Below, one piece after another: positions 53,019 through 64,000 of a stretch of DNA of 64,000 nucleotides. Numbering within the stretch: the first letter of the stretch is position 1; every line of letters begins with the position of its first letter. The stretch is from Closterium sp. Naga37s-1 (taxonomy: Eukaryota; Streptophyta; Zygnematophyceae; Desmidiales; Closteriaceae). Under the pieces are notes generated by a model that searched no databases, was not told where the DNA came from, and was given only the letters and a program-made list of their open reading frames with translations. The stretch spans positions 1 through 64,000 of the forward strand of contig CANJKZ010000918.1 in the NCBI GenBank assembly GCA_947471745.1, written 5' to 3'. Position numbers and translations under genes: made by a program.

Positions 53019-56000
53019 TCAGTTCAGAGCCATCCCAGCCAGCTTGCAACACTTCCAATGCTGCTGCTCCACCAGCCTCTTGGTCATCATGTCAGCCGGC
53101 TGCCCCGTGGTCTTCACGTAGCGCAACTCAACTTCACCCGCGGTTACCATGCTCCTCGTCCAATGCCACTTCACCCTCATGTGCTTCGTGAGTCCATGCA
53201 ACACAGGGTTCTTAGCAAGAGCAATGGCACCTTGGCTGTCACAGTACAGTGGGGTAGGTCCTTGCTGCTCCTCCCCCAATTCAGCCAACAAACGCCGCTG
53301 CCACACAATCTCCCGTACGGCACGGAAGAGTGCCATGTACTCGGACTCCACCGAGCTCAAAGCTTGGTCAACCTGCTTCTTGCTCTCCCAAGCAGTTGGG
53401 CCTCCACCAACACAGCATACGAAGCCTCCCACACTTGTCATGTCCTCTGGTTCTGATGCATATGAAGCATCCGAGTAGGCGGTGAGGAACAAACGCCCGG
53501 GTTCAACACCATCCGCGCCCTTTTGGCGCCTTTGTGCCGCCGCCGAGTATTGCAGCCCAACGGTCGGTGTTTGGCCAAGATACTTGGCCACCCTCATTCC
53601 AGCTGCTACCTGCTCCTCATTAGGGCATTGCACAACCCTAGCCAGCTGCCCGGTAGCAAACGCGACGTCCGGTCGGGTGTTTACCGCCGCATACATGAGG
53701 CTGCCCACCAACGAGTGAAATCGGCGCCTCTCCTCTTCACCAACGCTCTCCTCCTCTGGTCCCTTCACACACTTGAACCCAGAGGGAAAGGGTGTAGCCA
53801 CATGGCCTTCACTCTGCCCAAAGTTGGCAGCCAATGCCTCCAGGTAATTTCGTTGATGCACCCGCATGCACCGCTTCTCCACATCTCGTTCGATGTGGAG
53901 CCCAAGGTAGAAGCTCACGTCACCAAGGGCCTTGCACTTGAACTTGTCTTGAAGCTTCAGCATCACCTCCTTCACAAGGTCAGAAGAGGGTGAGAAAATG
54001 AGGATGTCATCCACATAAACCACCATGAAACTCCTCTGCTCCCCCTCGCCAAGCATGAACAAGGAGTGATCGGCCGTTGAGGGAGTGAAGCCGATCCCCT
54101 CCAACACTTCGCGCAGCTTCATGTACCATTGCCTAGGGGCCTGCTTCAGCCCATAGAGGGCCTTCTTCAGCTTCCACACTCTGCCACTACCATCATCAAA
54201 CCCCTCTGGCTGCGCCATAAAAATCTCCTCCTCAAGGATGCCGTTAAGGAATGCCGTTACGATGTCCATTTGCTTTACTACCCATCCTTTGATGGCGGCT
54301 CCCGCGAATAGGGTTCGCAGCGTCGTCGGCTTCACCACAGGGGCAAACAGCTCCTTGAAGTCCACCTTCTCCTTCTGCTGGTACCCCTTGGCTACAAGCC
54401 TAGACTTGTAGCGCTCGATCTTGCCGTCGGCATCCGACTTGATTTTGAAGAGCCACTTGGACGTTATCGCCGTACGCCCCTCCGGTAGCTCCACCAATTC
54501 AAACGTGTTATTCTCCTCGATGCTCTTCAGCTCACTCTCCATGGCCTTCTTCCACTCCTCAGCATCACTACTCTCCAAAGCCTCCTTGAGAGTTGCTGGT
54601 TCTCCCGGCATCTCCACCGGAGAGAAGAACGCGAAGGCACACTCCTCGTAGTCACTCTCCTCGTCGTCTCCGACCATCATTGCCGCTCCGGCCAGGGCTG
54701 TCTTGCCCTGCTTTCCCGGCGCATCATTGGTCAGCCTATTAGGGGGTTGAACTCTCCTCTTCCCCCTTCCTTCCTCCTCAGCTGCAGGGACTTGAAGGCC
54801 TTGGCGTTGCTGCGGTGTGGCTCGAATCCGTGGAGCACTCGTAGTACGGGAAGGGAGTGACGGTGCACGCTCGCTCACTTGCTGCACCTCCTCCTCTTCT
54901 TCCTCTGCATCATTGGCCTCCTCTCCCCCATTCACAAAGGAGGATTGCCTTGTGGTTGTGCTGCCGCTGCTCAGCTCCAAAGGCAGCTCCACATGCTCCA
55001 AACCGGAACTTTTCACCTCCCCAAACCGCACGCCTATCTTCGCCTCATTCTCCGCCTTCCAATCCTTGTACATGAAGTTCTCCATGAACTTGCAGTCCCT
55101 GCTCACCAAGAACTTCTTGGTGAATGGGTCCCAAAGAAGCCATCCCTTGCTGTTTTGAGCCATGCCCAAGTGCACGGCCCACACCGCCTTGGCACCAAGC
55201 TTGTTGTGCCGAAGATGCTTAGGCACGAGCGCCATGCACATGCACCCGAACACCCGAAGCATATCCACCTTTGGCTTCCTTCCTAGCCACTCCACATAGG
55301 GCACCCATTTGTCTGCTCCCACATGAGTCAAGGCTCTGTTCTTGGCCACACACGCGCTCCGCACCGCATCAGGCCAGAAATAGTCGGGTAGCCCGGCTTC
55401 AATGAGCAACCCGCGTGCCGCCTCCGTGATTGTGCGGTTCGCTCGCTCGGCGATGCCGTTCATTGCAGGGGGGTATGGCATGGTGAGGGAGTGCCGAATA
55501 CCATTCTTCTTCAGCCACAACCCAAACTCCTTGCTCAGGAACTCTCCCCCTCGATCGGTGCGGATTGACTTGACTAGACGGTCTTGTTGCCGCTCCACCA
55601 TCGGGAACCAATCCGTCTTCAACGTTTCAGCCACGTCGCTCTTCTTGGCCAGCACGTACACCCAAGTCATGCGGGTGTAGACGTCGACAATGGTGAGAAA
55701 ATACTCAGCTCCAGCAGCTCCAAGCTTCAGGGGGCCCACCACGTCCATCACCACCTCATCAAGCGGTGCCTTTGCCGTTGCCTCCGAACTAGGGAACGGA
55801 AACCGGGTGAACTTGGCTTGAATGCACGTCGGGCAGCCAAGCACCTCATCGGGCTCCCCCTTCACACGTATGCCAGCAACCATCTCATTCTTCACTAGCT
55901 GCTGCAAGATGGGCAGGGCCACATGCCCCATGCGCCGATGCAAGGTGAGCCAATCACACTCCCCCGTAGCCGAAGTTGGATTGGAGAATGCCGCGCTCGC

Positions 56001-57788
56001 AATAGCGCCCCACATACTCTCTCCGTAGTCCTCCTCCGCTGCTGCCTCTGGGTTCTCCTCACCCTTTTGCTGCTCCTTGGTTGCTGCACCACTCTCCTTA
56101 GGTTCACTGAACTTGCTGGTCCCTCCAGGTTTGCTCTTCTTGAGCTCATTCTCCTTAGCGCGACCGTTCGCGCCATCGTCGCTACCGACCGCTCCATCCT
56201 TGGTGCTGATGCTTGCTGCCACTTGCCTCTCCTTAGGCATAGGGACCACTGGGATCTGCCACATCTCGTTGTAGACATCCCTGTCCTCATGAAGGTCCCA
56301 AAGAATTCGATCGCCAAGCCTTGCGGTGTAGGTCTTGGCTCCCTTCGAGTTCGTGTCCATGCCGGCCTTTGCCAACCGCCGCACGGAAATCAGGTTTGCA
56401 GCAAGGCTGGGCACCCAAAGCACGTTCTTGAGGCCCACCATCTTCCCATCAGCACCCTTGAACATGGCCTTGCCCATGCCTTTCACCTCTGCTCGCTGCC
56501 CCAAAGCCGATGTGACATGCTTCACCGGTGACGGCTCGAGTTCGGTGAGCAAGTCCGGGCGAGGTGTCATGCTATAGGTAGCGCCACTATCAATCACCCA
56601 ATAGTCCAGGGGGTGTAGGGTCACCTTCCCCACAGCTGCTGGCTCCTCAAAGCCTTCATCCTTCTCTGGACCAGCCGGTACTTGCGTCGACACGAAGTAG
56701 AATAGACCCGGGTATCGATCGTCGCTCGGGTCCTTGTCGTTGTCTCCGCTCTTCATGTTTGCAGCTCCGCCACCGCGACCGCCACGGCCTCCACGGCCTC
56801 GTCCTCTCCCTCCTCCTGCTCCTCTACCCTCTTGGCCTTGAGCAGGGGTCCAACCATCAGGGAGTTTGTAGCAGTCGCGCCACATGTGTCCGCTCTTGTG
56901 GCAATAGTAACACTCGCCGTCGAATCGGCCGCGACCGCGTCCGTAGCTCTTGTCGTCGCTGCCGTAACCGCCACTCCTGCGGCCTCCGCCGAAGTTGCTG
57001 CCACCAAACCTTCCTCCCCCTCGTCCTCTGCCTCTTCCTCGACCATATCCACGGCCGATGCTCGCTGCCCCAGCGCCATCCGCACTCGCCAACTCACGGC
57101 GGCGGAAATCCTCTTGAAGGATAGCTCGCTTCACGTCTTCAAGCGAGAGGCGGGGCAAGTCGCGATTAAGGTTGATGATGAGCGAGGACCATGACTCTGG
57201 GAGTAAGGCCAGCAACTTGGTCTTCTTTTGGAGCTCACTGTAGTTCAAATCAGCTCCCTCAAGCCGCGTCAACAAGTCGAAGAATTTCTGCACCCCTTCT
57301 TCAACCGCTTCGTCTTCTTCAATTCGTAGTGCCGCCATTTGCCGTTCCAACACCACCGTTACCGCCGCTGTTGCAGGAGCATGTACACCCTTGAGAGCAG
57401 CCCATGCCTTTGGTCCTTTCTCTGGTTCACGCTGGAATGGCTTGATGTGACGGATCTGACTGCTCCCCAACGCTTGCCCAAGTAAGAGATAGCCTTGTGC
57501 GCTCTTCCGCACCCACGGGCTCTTCTCCGGGTCGTTCGCGGGGCGCTTCTCCGTTCCTTCCATCACCTCCAGCAGGTCATAGTGGTCAAAGATGTTCTCC
57601 ATCTTGAAGGACCATTCAGCAAAGTTGTCACCGTTGAACTTGTCAAGCCCAAACACCCTAGGCTCATCCCTAGGTGGGCCAAGACTTGGTTGCATGGGCG
57701 CCATGGCTGAATCACGGGGTTGGCCTTGAGCTTGAGCTTCTCCACTGCCACCAGCACCTCTGCCACCCCTTTCCTCAGGTCCAGACAT
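53019..57788 (-). CDS. Gag-Pol polyprotein of copia element D (1589 aa)
   Basis: The frame opens further upstream, through the primer site, but the first ATG is at 57788 (MSGPEERGGRG). Gag carries a DKFNGDNFAEWSFKMENIF start, then an Arg/Gly-rich region and a canonical CCHC knuckle CYYCHKSGHMWRDC (about residue 291). Protease VIDSGATYSM lies near 396, the pre-integrase HRRMGH follows, and integrase D, D, E are in VVMDVVGPL (681), RTDRGGEF (744) and GIAERANR (781). Reverse transcriptase has VVYVDD near 1259 and RNase H has YSDASYA near 1439, ending CKLAGMALN. All catalytic motifs are present and there are no internal stops, so the element may be active. Length is normal for copia. Confidence 0.97.
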   Translation of the reverse strand: MSGPEERGGRGAGGSGEAQAQGQPRDSAMAPMQPSLGPPRDEPRVFGLDKFNGDNFAEWSFKMENIFDHYDLLEVMEGTEKRPANDPEKSPWVRKSAQGYLLLGQALGSSQIRHIKPFQREPEKGPKAWAALKGVHAPATAAVTVVLERQMAALRIEEDEAVEEGVQKFFDLLTRLEGADLNYSELQKKTKLLALLPESWSSLIINLNRDLPRLSLEDVKRAILQEDFRRRELASADGAGAASIGRGYGRGRGRGRGGGRFGGSNFGGGRRSGGYGSDDKSYGRGRGRFDGECYYCHKSGHMWRDCYKLPDGWTPAQGQEGRGAGGGRGRGRGGRGGRGGGAANMKSGDNDKDPSDDRYPGLFYFVSTQVPAGPEKDEGFEEPAAVGKVTLHPLDYWVIDSGATYSMTPRPDLLTELEPSPVKHVTSALGQRAEVKGMGKAMFKGADGKMVGLKNVLWVPSLAANLISVRRLAKAGMDTNSKGAKTYTARLGDRILWDLHEDRDVYNEMWQIPVVPMPKERQVAASISTKDGAVGSDDGANGRAKENELKKSKPGGTSKFSEPKESGAATKEQQKGEENPEAAAEEDYGESMWGAIASAAFSNPTSATGECDWLTLHRRMGHVALPILQQLVKNEMVAGIRVKGEPDEVLGCPTCIQAKFTRFPFPSSEATAKAPLDEVVMDVVGPLKLGAAGAEYFLTIVDVYTRMTWVYVLAKKSDVAETLKTDWFPMVERQQDRLVKSIRTDRGGEFLSKEFGLWLKKNGIRHSLTMPYPPAMNGIAERANRTITEAARGLLIEAGLPDYFWPDAVRSACVAKNRALTHVGADKWVPYVEWLGRKPKVDMLRVFGCMCMALVPKHLRHNKLGAKAVWAVHLGMAQNSKGWLLWDPFTKKFLVSRDCKFMENFMYKDWKAENEAKIGVRFGEVKSSGLEHVELPLELSSGSTTTRQSSFVNGGEEANDAEEEEEEVQQVSERAPSLPSRTTSAPRIRATPQQRQGLQVPAAEEEGRGKRRVQPPNRLTNDAPGKQGKTALAGAAMMVGDDEESDYEECAFAFFSPVEMPGEPATLKEALESSDAEEWKKAMESELKSIEENNTFELVELPEGRTAITSKWLFKIKSDADGKIERYKSRLVAKGYQQKEKVDFKELFAPVVKPTTLRTLFAGAAIKGWVVKQMDIVTAFLNGILEEEIFMAQPEGFDDGSGRVWKLKKALYGLKQAPRQWYMKLREVLEGIGFTPSTADHSLFMLGEGEQRSFMVVYVDDILIFSPSSDLVKEVMLKLQDKFKCKALGDVSFYLGLHIERDVEKRCMRVHQRNYLEALAANFGQSEGHVATPFPSGFKCVKGPEEESVGEEERRRFHSLVGSLMYAAVNTRPDVAFATGQLARVVQCPNEEQVAAGMRVAKYLGQTPTVGLQYSAAAQRRQKGADGVEPGRLFLTAYSDASYASEPEDMTSVGGFVCCVGGGPTAWESKKQVDQALSSVESEYMALFRAVREIVWQRRLLAELGEEQQGPTPLYCDSQGAIALAKNPVLHGLTKHMRVKWHWTRSMVTAGEVELRYVKTTGQPADMMTKRLVEQQHWKCCKLAGMALN

Positions 57789-57808
57789 TGTCGAAACTGC
57801 TCCAAGGG

Positions 57809-57820
57809 GCTCTGATACCA
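57809..57820 (-). other. Primer-binding site of copia D
   Basis: The minus strand reads TGGTATCAGAGC two bases inside the 5' LTR, an exact match to the usual plant initiator Met-tRNA site. Confidence 0.9.
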
Positions 57821-57822
57821 CT

Positions 57823-58641
57823 TGTTATAGTCACAATAGGCTTGAATGTGCCTAAAACGAAAGATAGAGAGCACAGACGGATTTCTGCACAGCGGCTTCA
57901 AACGTTGATAGCGTTCTGCTCACAGCTGCAAATGATTTGATTCAAATTGGATCTGGAGCGTCTTCACGTCGTCTACAATTAGCAATTTAGATTGCACGAT
58001 TTGATAAAGAATTGACGACACAGCGTCGGTTTGAACGAACGGTACTATGGCAGCCACTATAGTCTTAGAACACAAGATAGGAAGAGTTACGAGTTGGGAA
58101 TGACTCCCAGCTCCTACAAACCCCAAGAGCCGAGGTACAGTGCTGTGGAACAGTGCCACACTGTCCCCAACCACGAAGGGTCTCGAAACTACCCTTCACT
58201 AGGGCCTACACCAAGTGAAATGTTACACTACACAAAGTAATGTAACTATCTTCAATATCTTGAGGTGTACCCTTTTGGCAAGCTTCGAAATCACTTGAGG
58301 CTTGACACCAAGGCTCGGGCTCTTCATCACAAACTCATCCTTGAGTTCTTGATGGGTCTGCTGCACACACCTGCGACACGCCGAACGTTCGACACATGAC
58401 AAAATAGAAACCGCGCACGACAAAATAGAAACCGCGCGCGAGACACAAACGACCGCGTAACACGCGTCTAGCGATAACTCGCTATTGACTCGACACACAC
58501 ACTCGACATCATGACTCAACATTCACACACAATTATAAGCATGAAATATATATTATCCCATGCCCTCATACCATTCCATACACACACACATTCACGCACA
58601 CGGACAACAAGCCGAGTGCAAACCGTAGGGTTGCACCAACA
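57823..58641 (-). repeat. 5' LTR of copia D (819 bp)
   Basis: Partner of 52159-52977. It is followed by the AGGCC target duplication. Confidence 0.96.
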
Positions 58642-61600
58642 AGGCCCACGCCCCTGACACTGCCTCGCGGTAAGTACGAGGAGTCGGTATGTCAAGGGCG
58701 TCGGGGTCTCCCTCGGGGGATAGCAGCATGGCACAGACAGAGGGAGAAGTAGCTGCCCAGTACTCCAGCTCAGACTCTCTATCCTTTAGGATGTCACAGC
58801 CAAGGGAAAACTCACCCCCGACGGATAGAGGACGAGAGGGAGGAGCTGACACCACACGGGTGGTGTAGTCAAGGCGACTGGCGGCAGCAAACTCAGCGAC
58901 AGCGGCAGTGAGAGCCGAGACAGACGACGGAGGGAAACGAGAGTCGGTGACAAGAGTGGCGAGGACACGAGAGACAACAAGACGAACATCGCGGTAATAG
59001 TCAGTGACAGGAGTAGGGGGGAAAGGGAGAGAGGACGGAGGAGGAGACGGGAGAACGGACTCAGGAGGAGGACGACGAAGAGACGAACAAAGGAGGGTAG
59101 TGCGGAGGTCAGTAATGGGAGACGAGTGACGAGCACGTGGAGGACAGGGACGGATACGAGAGTGTGGGACACCAGGTGGAGGAGACTGCGGTGGAGGAGA
59201 AGACCAGACCGCTGGACTGGCGTCAGGAGGAGGAAACGTGGGACCAAACGCTGGAGGGGACGGAGTGTGAACAGGAGGAGAGGAGGGAAGACCAAGGGCC
59301 CGAAGGCCACTCACGGGTGGGAACAACTTCCGCTCCAGAGGGAGCGGCGGCGGTGTCTGCTGCTGCGGCGGCTGCTGCTGCTGCTGCCGCTGCCGCTGCT
59401 GCTGCTGCCGCTGCTGTTGCTGTTGTTGTTGTTGTTGCTGCTGCTCCAGCAGGTCCAACTGCCGCAACTCATGCCGCTCCCTCTCCAACAGCACCTGCTC
59501 CTCACGCTCACGCCGACGGGCCGCCTGGAGACGTGTGTCGTGGCGGTGGGGAGGCGGAGTGGACTCCGCAGAATCAGTGTCTCCATCTCCAGTCTCCTCA
59601 GAACCAGCACCTCCAGTGCCAGCGCCTCCAGCACCAGCACCCCCAGAACCAGCACCTCCAGGACCAGCACCCCCAGAACCAGCACCTCCTGTGCCAGCAC
59701 CTCCAACTCCAGCACCCCCGGAACTAGCACCTCCAGTGCCAGGACCTCCAACTCCAGCACCCCCAGAACTAGGACCTCCAGCTCCAGCACCCCCAGAGCT
59801 AGCGCCACCTGCGCCAGCACCTCCAGCTCCAGCACCCCCAGGACTAGCACCTCCAGTGCCAGGACCTCCAGCTCCAGCACCCCCAGGGCTAGCGCCACCT
59901 ACGCCAGCACCTCCAACTCCAGCACCCCTCGAACGAGCACCCCCAGACCGAGTACCGCCAGTGGCTGCACCTCCAGCTCCAACACCAACCGAGTCCACTG
60001 TAACCTGTCGCGGAAGTACCGAAGGCTGCTGAGGGGACTGTGAGGAGGATTGCGGGGAGGGAGACACTACCTGACGCGCGACCAAGGTAGAGGGGTAGCG
60101 TAAGACACACCTGACGGGGCAAGACCAGGGGGGGGTGGGGGTACCGGAGGAGCGGGAGCAGGGGGAAGAGAGGGTGCGAGGAAAAGGGGGGGAGGGGGAA
60201 CCGGGAGACCTCGACAGGGGTACCGGGTGTAGTAGGACACTGAATCGTCGAACCGGACGTCACGGGAGTCTAGGAACTGGTGGAGGGGCGGGTGGTAAAA
60301 GGATCAGTCGGCCGAGTCTACCGGGAAACCAAGGAAGACACAGGGGACGGCACGAGCCGAGAGCTTGTCCGCAGAGGTGTCGCGGACAAGCGCAAGGTAG
60401 CCCCAGACACGAAAAGCTGACCCAACACCAGGGGACCCAGTCCAAAGACTAGTTGGTGAAGCCTCTGGCCGCGAGACGCGCGGCTGGAGGTTCAGCTGGT
60501 GAGCGGCGTAGCGAACCGCGTAGGGCCACAGAAAATGGGGCGCACGGGCATGAATCATGGACGTGCGGGCGATGTCCATGACCAAGCCAATGCGGCGCTC
60601 AGCAACCCCATTCTGCTGTGGGGACTCGGCAGCGTCCAGGACTGTACGATGCCTTGCTCGCCGCAGGATCCGGCAAGAATCCCTGAGCGAAACTCACCCC
60701 CACGGTCAGAGTGGAGACAGGAGACACGACGGCCACGAGTGCCCTCACTGGCTAGAAGCCACCGGATCAGCGTAGAAGTCACCTCGGACTTCTTCGCGAG
60801 AGGAAACACCGTGGTGTACCTGGAGAAGTCGTCGACGACCACCAGAAAGTAGCGCTCCCTCTCAGGTCCCTGCGTAGGTGCAGGGCCCCAGACATCCAAG
60901 TGGAGTGTCTAGAAGGGAGCAGTGGCCGGGCGAAGGGAGGAGGAGTGCGGAGTGGCACGAAGACGGCCGGCGACGCAAGGAGTGCACGGCGGCGCAGGCG
61001 AGGGAGGGAGCGACGGGAAGACGCGAGGGAGACCTGAAACAAGACGGTGACTAGCCATAGTGCAGAGGCGGGGGATCGACGGGTGGCCAAGACGGTGGTG
61101 CCACAAGACAGTCCGGTGGGTGAAAGACCGACACGAGCAAGACGCAGCAACTAGACCGGACACAGCAACTAGACCGGACACAGCAACCTGACCGGACACA
61201 GCAACCTGACCGGACTCTGCTACCGGGGGGGACAAAGCAACCTGACCAGACGCAGCTACCTGCAGGGGCGGAGTGTGCAGGACGAAGAGACCTGAGTGGG
61301 GCTCTCTGGTGAACGTGGCAAGAACTGCCCCGGTGGAAGAGTCCGTTCAGATCGCAGTCCTCCCGTGCGCAGGAAAAGTGACTGTGATCCCCCGGTCCTG
61401 AAGGTATCCAACACCCACCAAGTTCCAAGAGAACGAGGGGATGTAGAGACCAGTGAGGAAACCAGAGGGGACAGCTGGGCACGGGAGAGTGGTCGAGCTG
61501 TGAGCAACTGCTGGTCCTGAAGTAGGATCAGCCAGGGCAACTGGGACTGGAGCCGAAAGAGGTGTGACAGTGGTGTGGTCGCGGAAGAAGCACTGAGATG

Positions 61601-62190
61601 CGCCGGAGTCCAGCGTGAAGGAGAGCGACGCAACAGCAGTCGTCACGGCTGGGCTAGTGACTACACAAGCACTTACACTAAAAGCACAAGTACCGACACT
61701 AGCAACAGGCAAAGGTCCTAAGCTAGGTACACGCAAGCCAAGAGATCCGTACGTGACAGAATAAACAGCATCCATTGACATATCAAACACAGGGTAACCA
61801 CTACGAAACAGACCGGGCCAGATCGGGGGAGCCGACTCAGGCCCACAACGCTCACGGTAAAGGTCGTCGAGGCGGCTGTAGCAGCGCTGTGCAGAGTGGT
61901 CAGGACGCCAGCAGGTAGTGCCAGCACCAGGGCCGGTCAGGATCCGGTACTGGTAGGGGCCGACGTCGCGGTCACCGCGACGAGCCCCCCAGCTGGCTGA
62001 GCCGCCGCTGCAGCCAACGCTACCCGAACCACCAGGCCCCCACGACTGCTGAGGGCGCCACAGCTGCTGAGGGCGGAGCTGCTGCTGAGGGCGCCCCTGC
62101 TGCTGCGGAAGCCACTACTGAAACGGCCGCCGCTGCTGTCCCTGCTGCTGGAGAACCCTAGTGGACTCCATGATAAAAGCTAGCAGGGTG
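58642..62190 (-). pseudogene. Gag 3' part, protease and integrase of copia C
   Basis: Reading downward: a Gln/Pro/Gly-rich Gag segment (about 62180-61980), a knuckle remnant (C-x4-H-x4-C near 61880), protease LDSGASQCFF (near 61595), a stop-interrupted stretch, pre-integrase HHRLGHPS (near 61090), integrase MDVWGP (60890) and HSDRGGEF (near 60700), and HFLWPYAVRYAAHQ (60530). A Gly/Ala-rich PGGAGAGG-type linker (59570-59990) and poly-Gln (about 59360-59450) lead into the SPEGDPDALDIPTPRTY segment, cut at 58647 by D. Stops and frameshifts occur near 61230, 60899, 60600 and 60304. Confidence 0.87.
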
Positions 62191-62254
62191 CAGGAGCGGC
62201 AGGCTAGGAGCGACAGGAGCTAGCGACGGCTGCAGTGAAAAACGAGAACAACTA

Positions 62255-62410
62255 GGAGCGCCAGGTGAAACTAGGCAAGTAACTGCTGGAGCACGGAGCG
62301 AACTAAGCTAGGAGTGCCAGGTTAAACTAGGCGAGGAACGGCTGGAGCACGGAGCAAACTGAGCTAGAAGCGCCAGGTGAAACTAGGCGAGGAACGGCCG
62401 GAGCAAGAAC
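62255..62410. repeat. 59-bp degenerate tandem repeat, about 2.5 copies
   Basis: The GCGCCAGGTGAAACTAGGC and GGAGCACGGAGC blocks recur with a period near 59 bp; shorter GGCTGGAGCTAG-like relics continue to about 62475. It may be the remnant of the copia C leader. Confidence 0.7.
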
Positions 62411-62632
62411 TGGCTGGAGCTAGAAACGGCGAGCTAGGGCTGGCTGGAGGTAGGAACGGCCGGAGCTAGAGACCGTAAGTGCGGCTGTCGGCTGCCGCTA
62501 GTAGAGCCACTGGCAGTGGAAAGTTCGTGCGACAGTAGGGGCTGCAGTACTGACGGCTGCAGGATGGAGGCAACTGTGCAGGTCGTCCGGCAAGAAGGAA
62601 CACGGGCGACAGTTGCAGGCCCCCACCCTAGA

Positions 62633-62660
62633 CCCCCCCCCCCCCCCCCCCCTTTTTTTT
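62633..62660. repeat. Poly-C/poly-T homopolymer junction
   Basis: About 20 C followed by 9 T marks an abrupt change from GC-rich element C sequence to AT-rich sequence. It is a plausible assembly weak point. Confidence 0.8.
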
Positions 62661-63780
62661 TGGGTTGCGAAGCAACCCTTTACGATCGATTTTGACAAAT
62701 TTTCTTTTCATGGTTTTATATTAAACATGAAAATAAAATTCGTATGCTACAGTACCACCCTACCCATTGTGCATATATTAAACTCATTTTTTATTGTATT
62801 AGTTTTTTGCTTATATGCTATACTGTTTGCATTATATATTCTACTGTTTGATGTTGTTCTGATGCATGTAATAAATGTTACGAATATTAGTAATGAAGTA
62901 CACACCACGCATGCTTAAATGAATGTAATGCGGCAAGATATATAGATGCATAATACTGATGCATGGAATGCTTTTGCATGAAGGGAAATGCTGAAATGCA
63001 ACATACGGTATATCATACAAATGCGTGATAGTTAACGACCCAAAAACTAGGCTACCGCATCCCCTGCCTAGCATGGGGGGGAAGTCAATAGCAAAGTCTT
63101 TGAAAAATCAACTAACACATGAAAAAATGCAATCTATTAACTCCAAAAAAGAGGTTCACACTATCAAATCCAGTTCGAAGTGGCTTACACACGAGTCACT
63201 GAGTGCGCCAATGAACCAATGAGAAATGATAGAAATGAACCCCCTTTTTAAAATTGACAGACATGCATTGATATTGCAATGATAGATGAGATGAATGCAC
63301 TCACACAAACAAGCACATTCACACAATAAAAAACACGAGCTATGGCAAACCCAGCCAAAAAACACGCGATACTAAATAACAAGCAAATCAACGTTAAAAG
63401 GACAATACGATAAATCCTAGTGACCAATACACATTTTCCAGATTGAAATCGCCTTCCTGACTAGCAAGGCTCCTGAGAAACGGGTTTAGGAAGTGGAAAG
63501 GAGGAACGGAAAGAAATAGCCGGTACAACAAACAAAACAGAAAATGTATGAGGTGTGATGAAATGAAGAGAAACAGGAATAACAAAGAAACGAATGAAAC
63601 AATACAAGGGCTAAGAAAAACGCTGTGAGCATTGAATGGTTAGAGCAAGGAGAAGAATGTACCGAGGTATAAAACGAAAGTAAGGAACGGGAACAGAGGG
63701 AAAAAATAACGAGACAGTAAACGAAAGAAGAGAATATAACGAATACGGAGAGCGAGAACAACGGAGAGCGAGAGCGAGAG
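62661..63780. other. AT-rich stretch without recognisable genes
   Basis: I find no domain, tRNA or transposon end here. Short ORFs are low-complexity (hydrophobic or Ser/Phe-rich) and look like chance. Base composition is unlike the rest of the window. Confidence 0.6.
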
Positions 63781-63782
63781 AG

Positions 63783-63873
<91 letters not shown>

Positions 63874-64000
63874 GAACGAGAGAGTACGAACGAGAGAGAG
63901 AGAACGAGAGAGAGATAACGAGAGAAAGAGAACGAGAGAGAGAGAGATTGTGAGATTGAGAGAACGAACGAGAGAGAGGGAGAACGAGAAAGAGAGAACG
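63781..64000. repeat. GA microsatellite
   Basis: A nearly pure (GA)n run of about 85 bp (63787-63870) is followed by interrupted GAGAGAACGA repeats to the window end. Confidence 0.95.

Larger units (their letters stand above)
52159..58641 (-). mobile_element. Complete young copia retrotransposon D, inserted in C
   Basis: 819-bp LTRs (52159-52977 and 57823-58641) differ at only three positions I can see. The 5-bp target duplication AGGCC is at 52154-52158 and 58642-58646. It has a canonical primer-binding site, a purine tract next to the left LTR and one intact Gag-Pol. It interrupts the copia C linker between YREAVSGA and the SQWKAAMASELASW-type segment. It is a different lineage from family 1: long LTRs and a canonical knuckle. 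Confidence 0.97.
49032..62600 (-). mobile_element. Copia retrotransposon C, 5'-truncated and twice interrupted
   Basis: It has a 102-bp 3' LTR (49032-49133), a purine tract, then pol read upward to about 61.8 kb. It is related to family 1 (same pol motifs and short LTR) but clearly diverged. A hAT-like element (49474-50758) and copia D (52159-58641) are inserted. I find no matching 5' LTR and no MATPSV-type Gag start near 62.2-62.6 kb, so the right edge is approximate and the 5' end appears lost. Confidence 0.85.

Noticed and set aside
62661-63780. Short plus- and minus-strand ORFs in the AT-rich right end
   Set aside because: They are low-complexity with no domain or conserved motif, and their lengths are as expected by chance.

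Overview
This is a repeat-rich nuclear window from a streptophyte (plant-lineage) eukaryote, most likely a charophyte green alga of the Closterium/Zygnematophyceae type. That placement is an inference from a zf-XS/XS/XH protein family known from the plant lineage, abundant Ty1/copia elements with plant-style initiator-Met-tRNA primer sites, and GC-rich coding bias. Only two host genes are visible. Both are intron-rich, divergently transcribed and separated by 839 bp: a TTC27/Emw1-like TPR protein (minus strand, 16 exons, 41139 down to 21718, 1194 aa) and an IDN2/FDM-like protein of the RNA-directed DNA methylation pathway (plus strand, 9 exons, 41979 to 48534, 864 aa). The exon models come from splice consensus, uninterrupted frame and remembered family similarity, not from transcripts.

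Layout. 1-6872 is a copia element (copy A, plus strand) whose left end lies outside the window. 7371-21626 is a three-layer nest: a 0.5-kb inverted-repeat element (X1) is split by a decayed copia element B (7819-21550, minus), which is split by a young, apparently intact copia element A-prime (11639-19298, minus; identical 131-bp LTRs, 1990-aa Gag-Pol). 21718-41139 is the TTC27 gene, whose introns hold a 6.8-kb 14/15-bp minisatellite, a 1.7-kb 26-bp minisatellite and many partial exon copies. 41979-48534 is the IDN2/FDM-like gene. At 48621 a second X element starts. 49032 to about 62600 is a third copia element (C, minus), 5'-truncated, carrying a hAT-like insertion (49474-50758) and a complete young copia element D (52159-58641). 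From about 62.6 kb to the end the sequence is AT-rich and apparently gene-free, finishing in a GA microsatellite.

The most striking pattern is in the two host genes. Nearly every intron with room for it carries one to five tandem, truncated copies of the neighbouring exon end together with its splice site (donor-side, acceptor-side or both). An 18-bp perfect palindrome family, TTTTGAG-NNNN-CTCAAAA, recurs in the same introns and was not seen in the transposons. The X family lies within about 90 bp downstream of the stop codon of both host genes.
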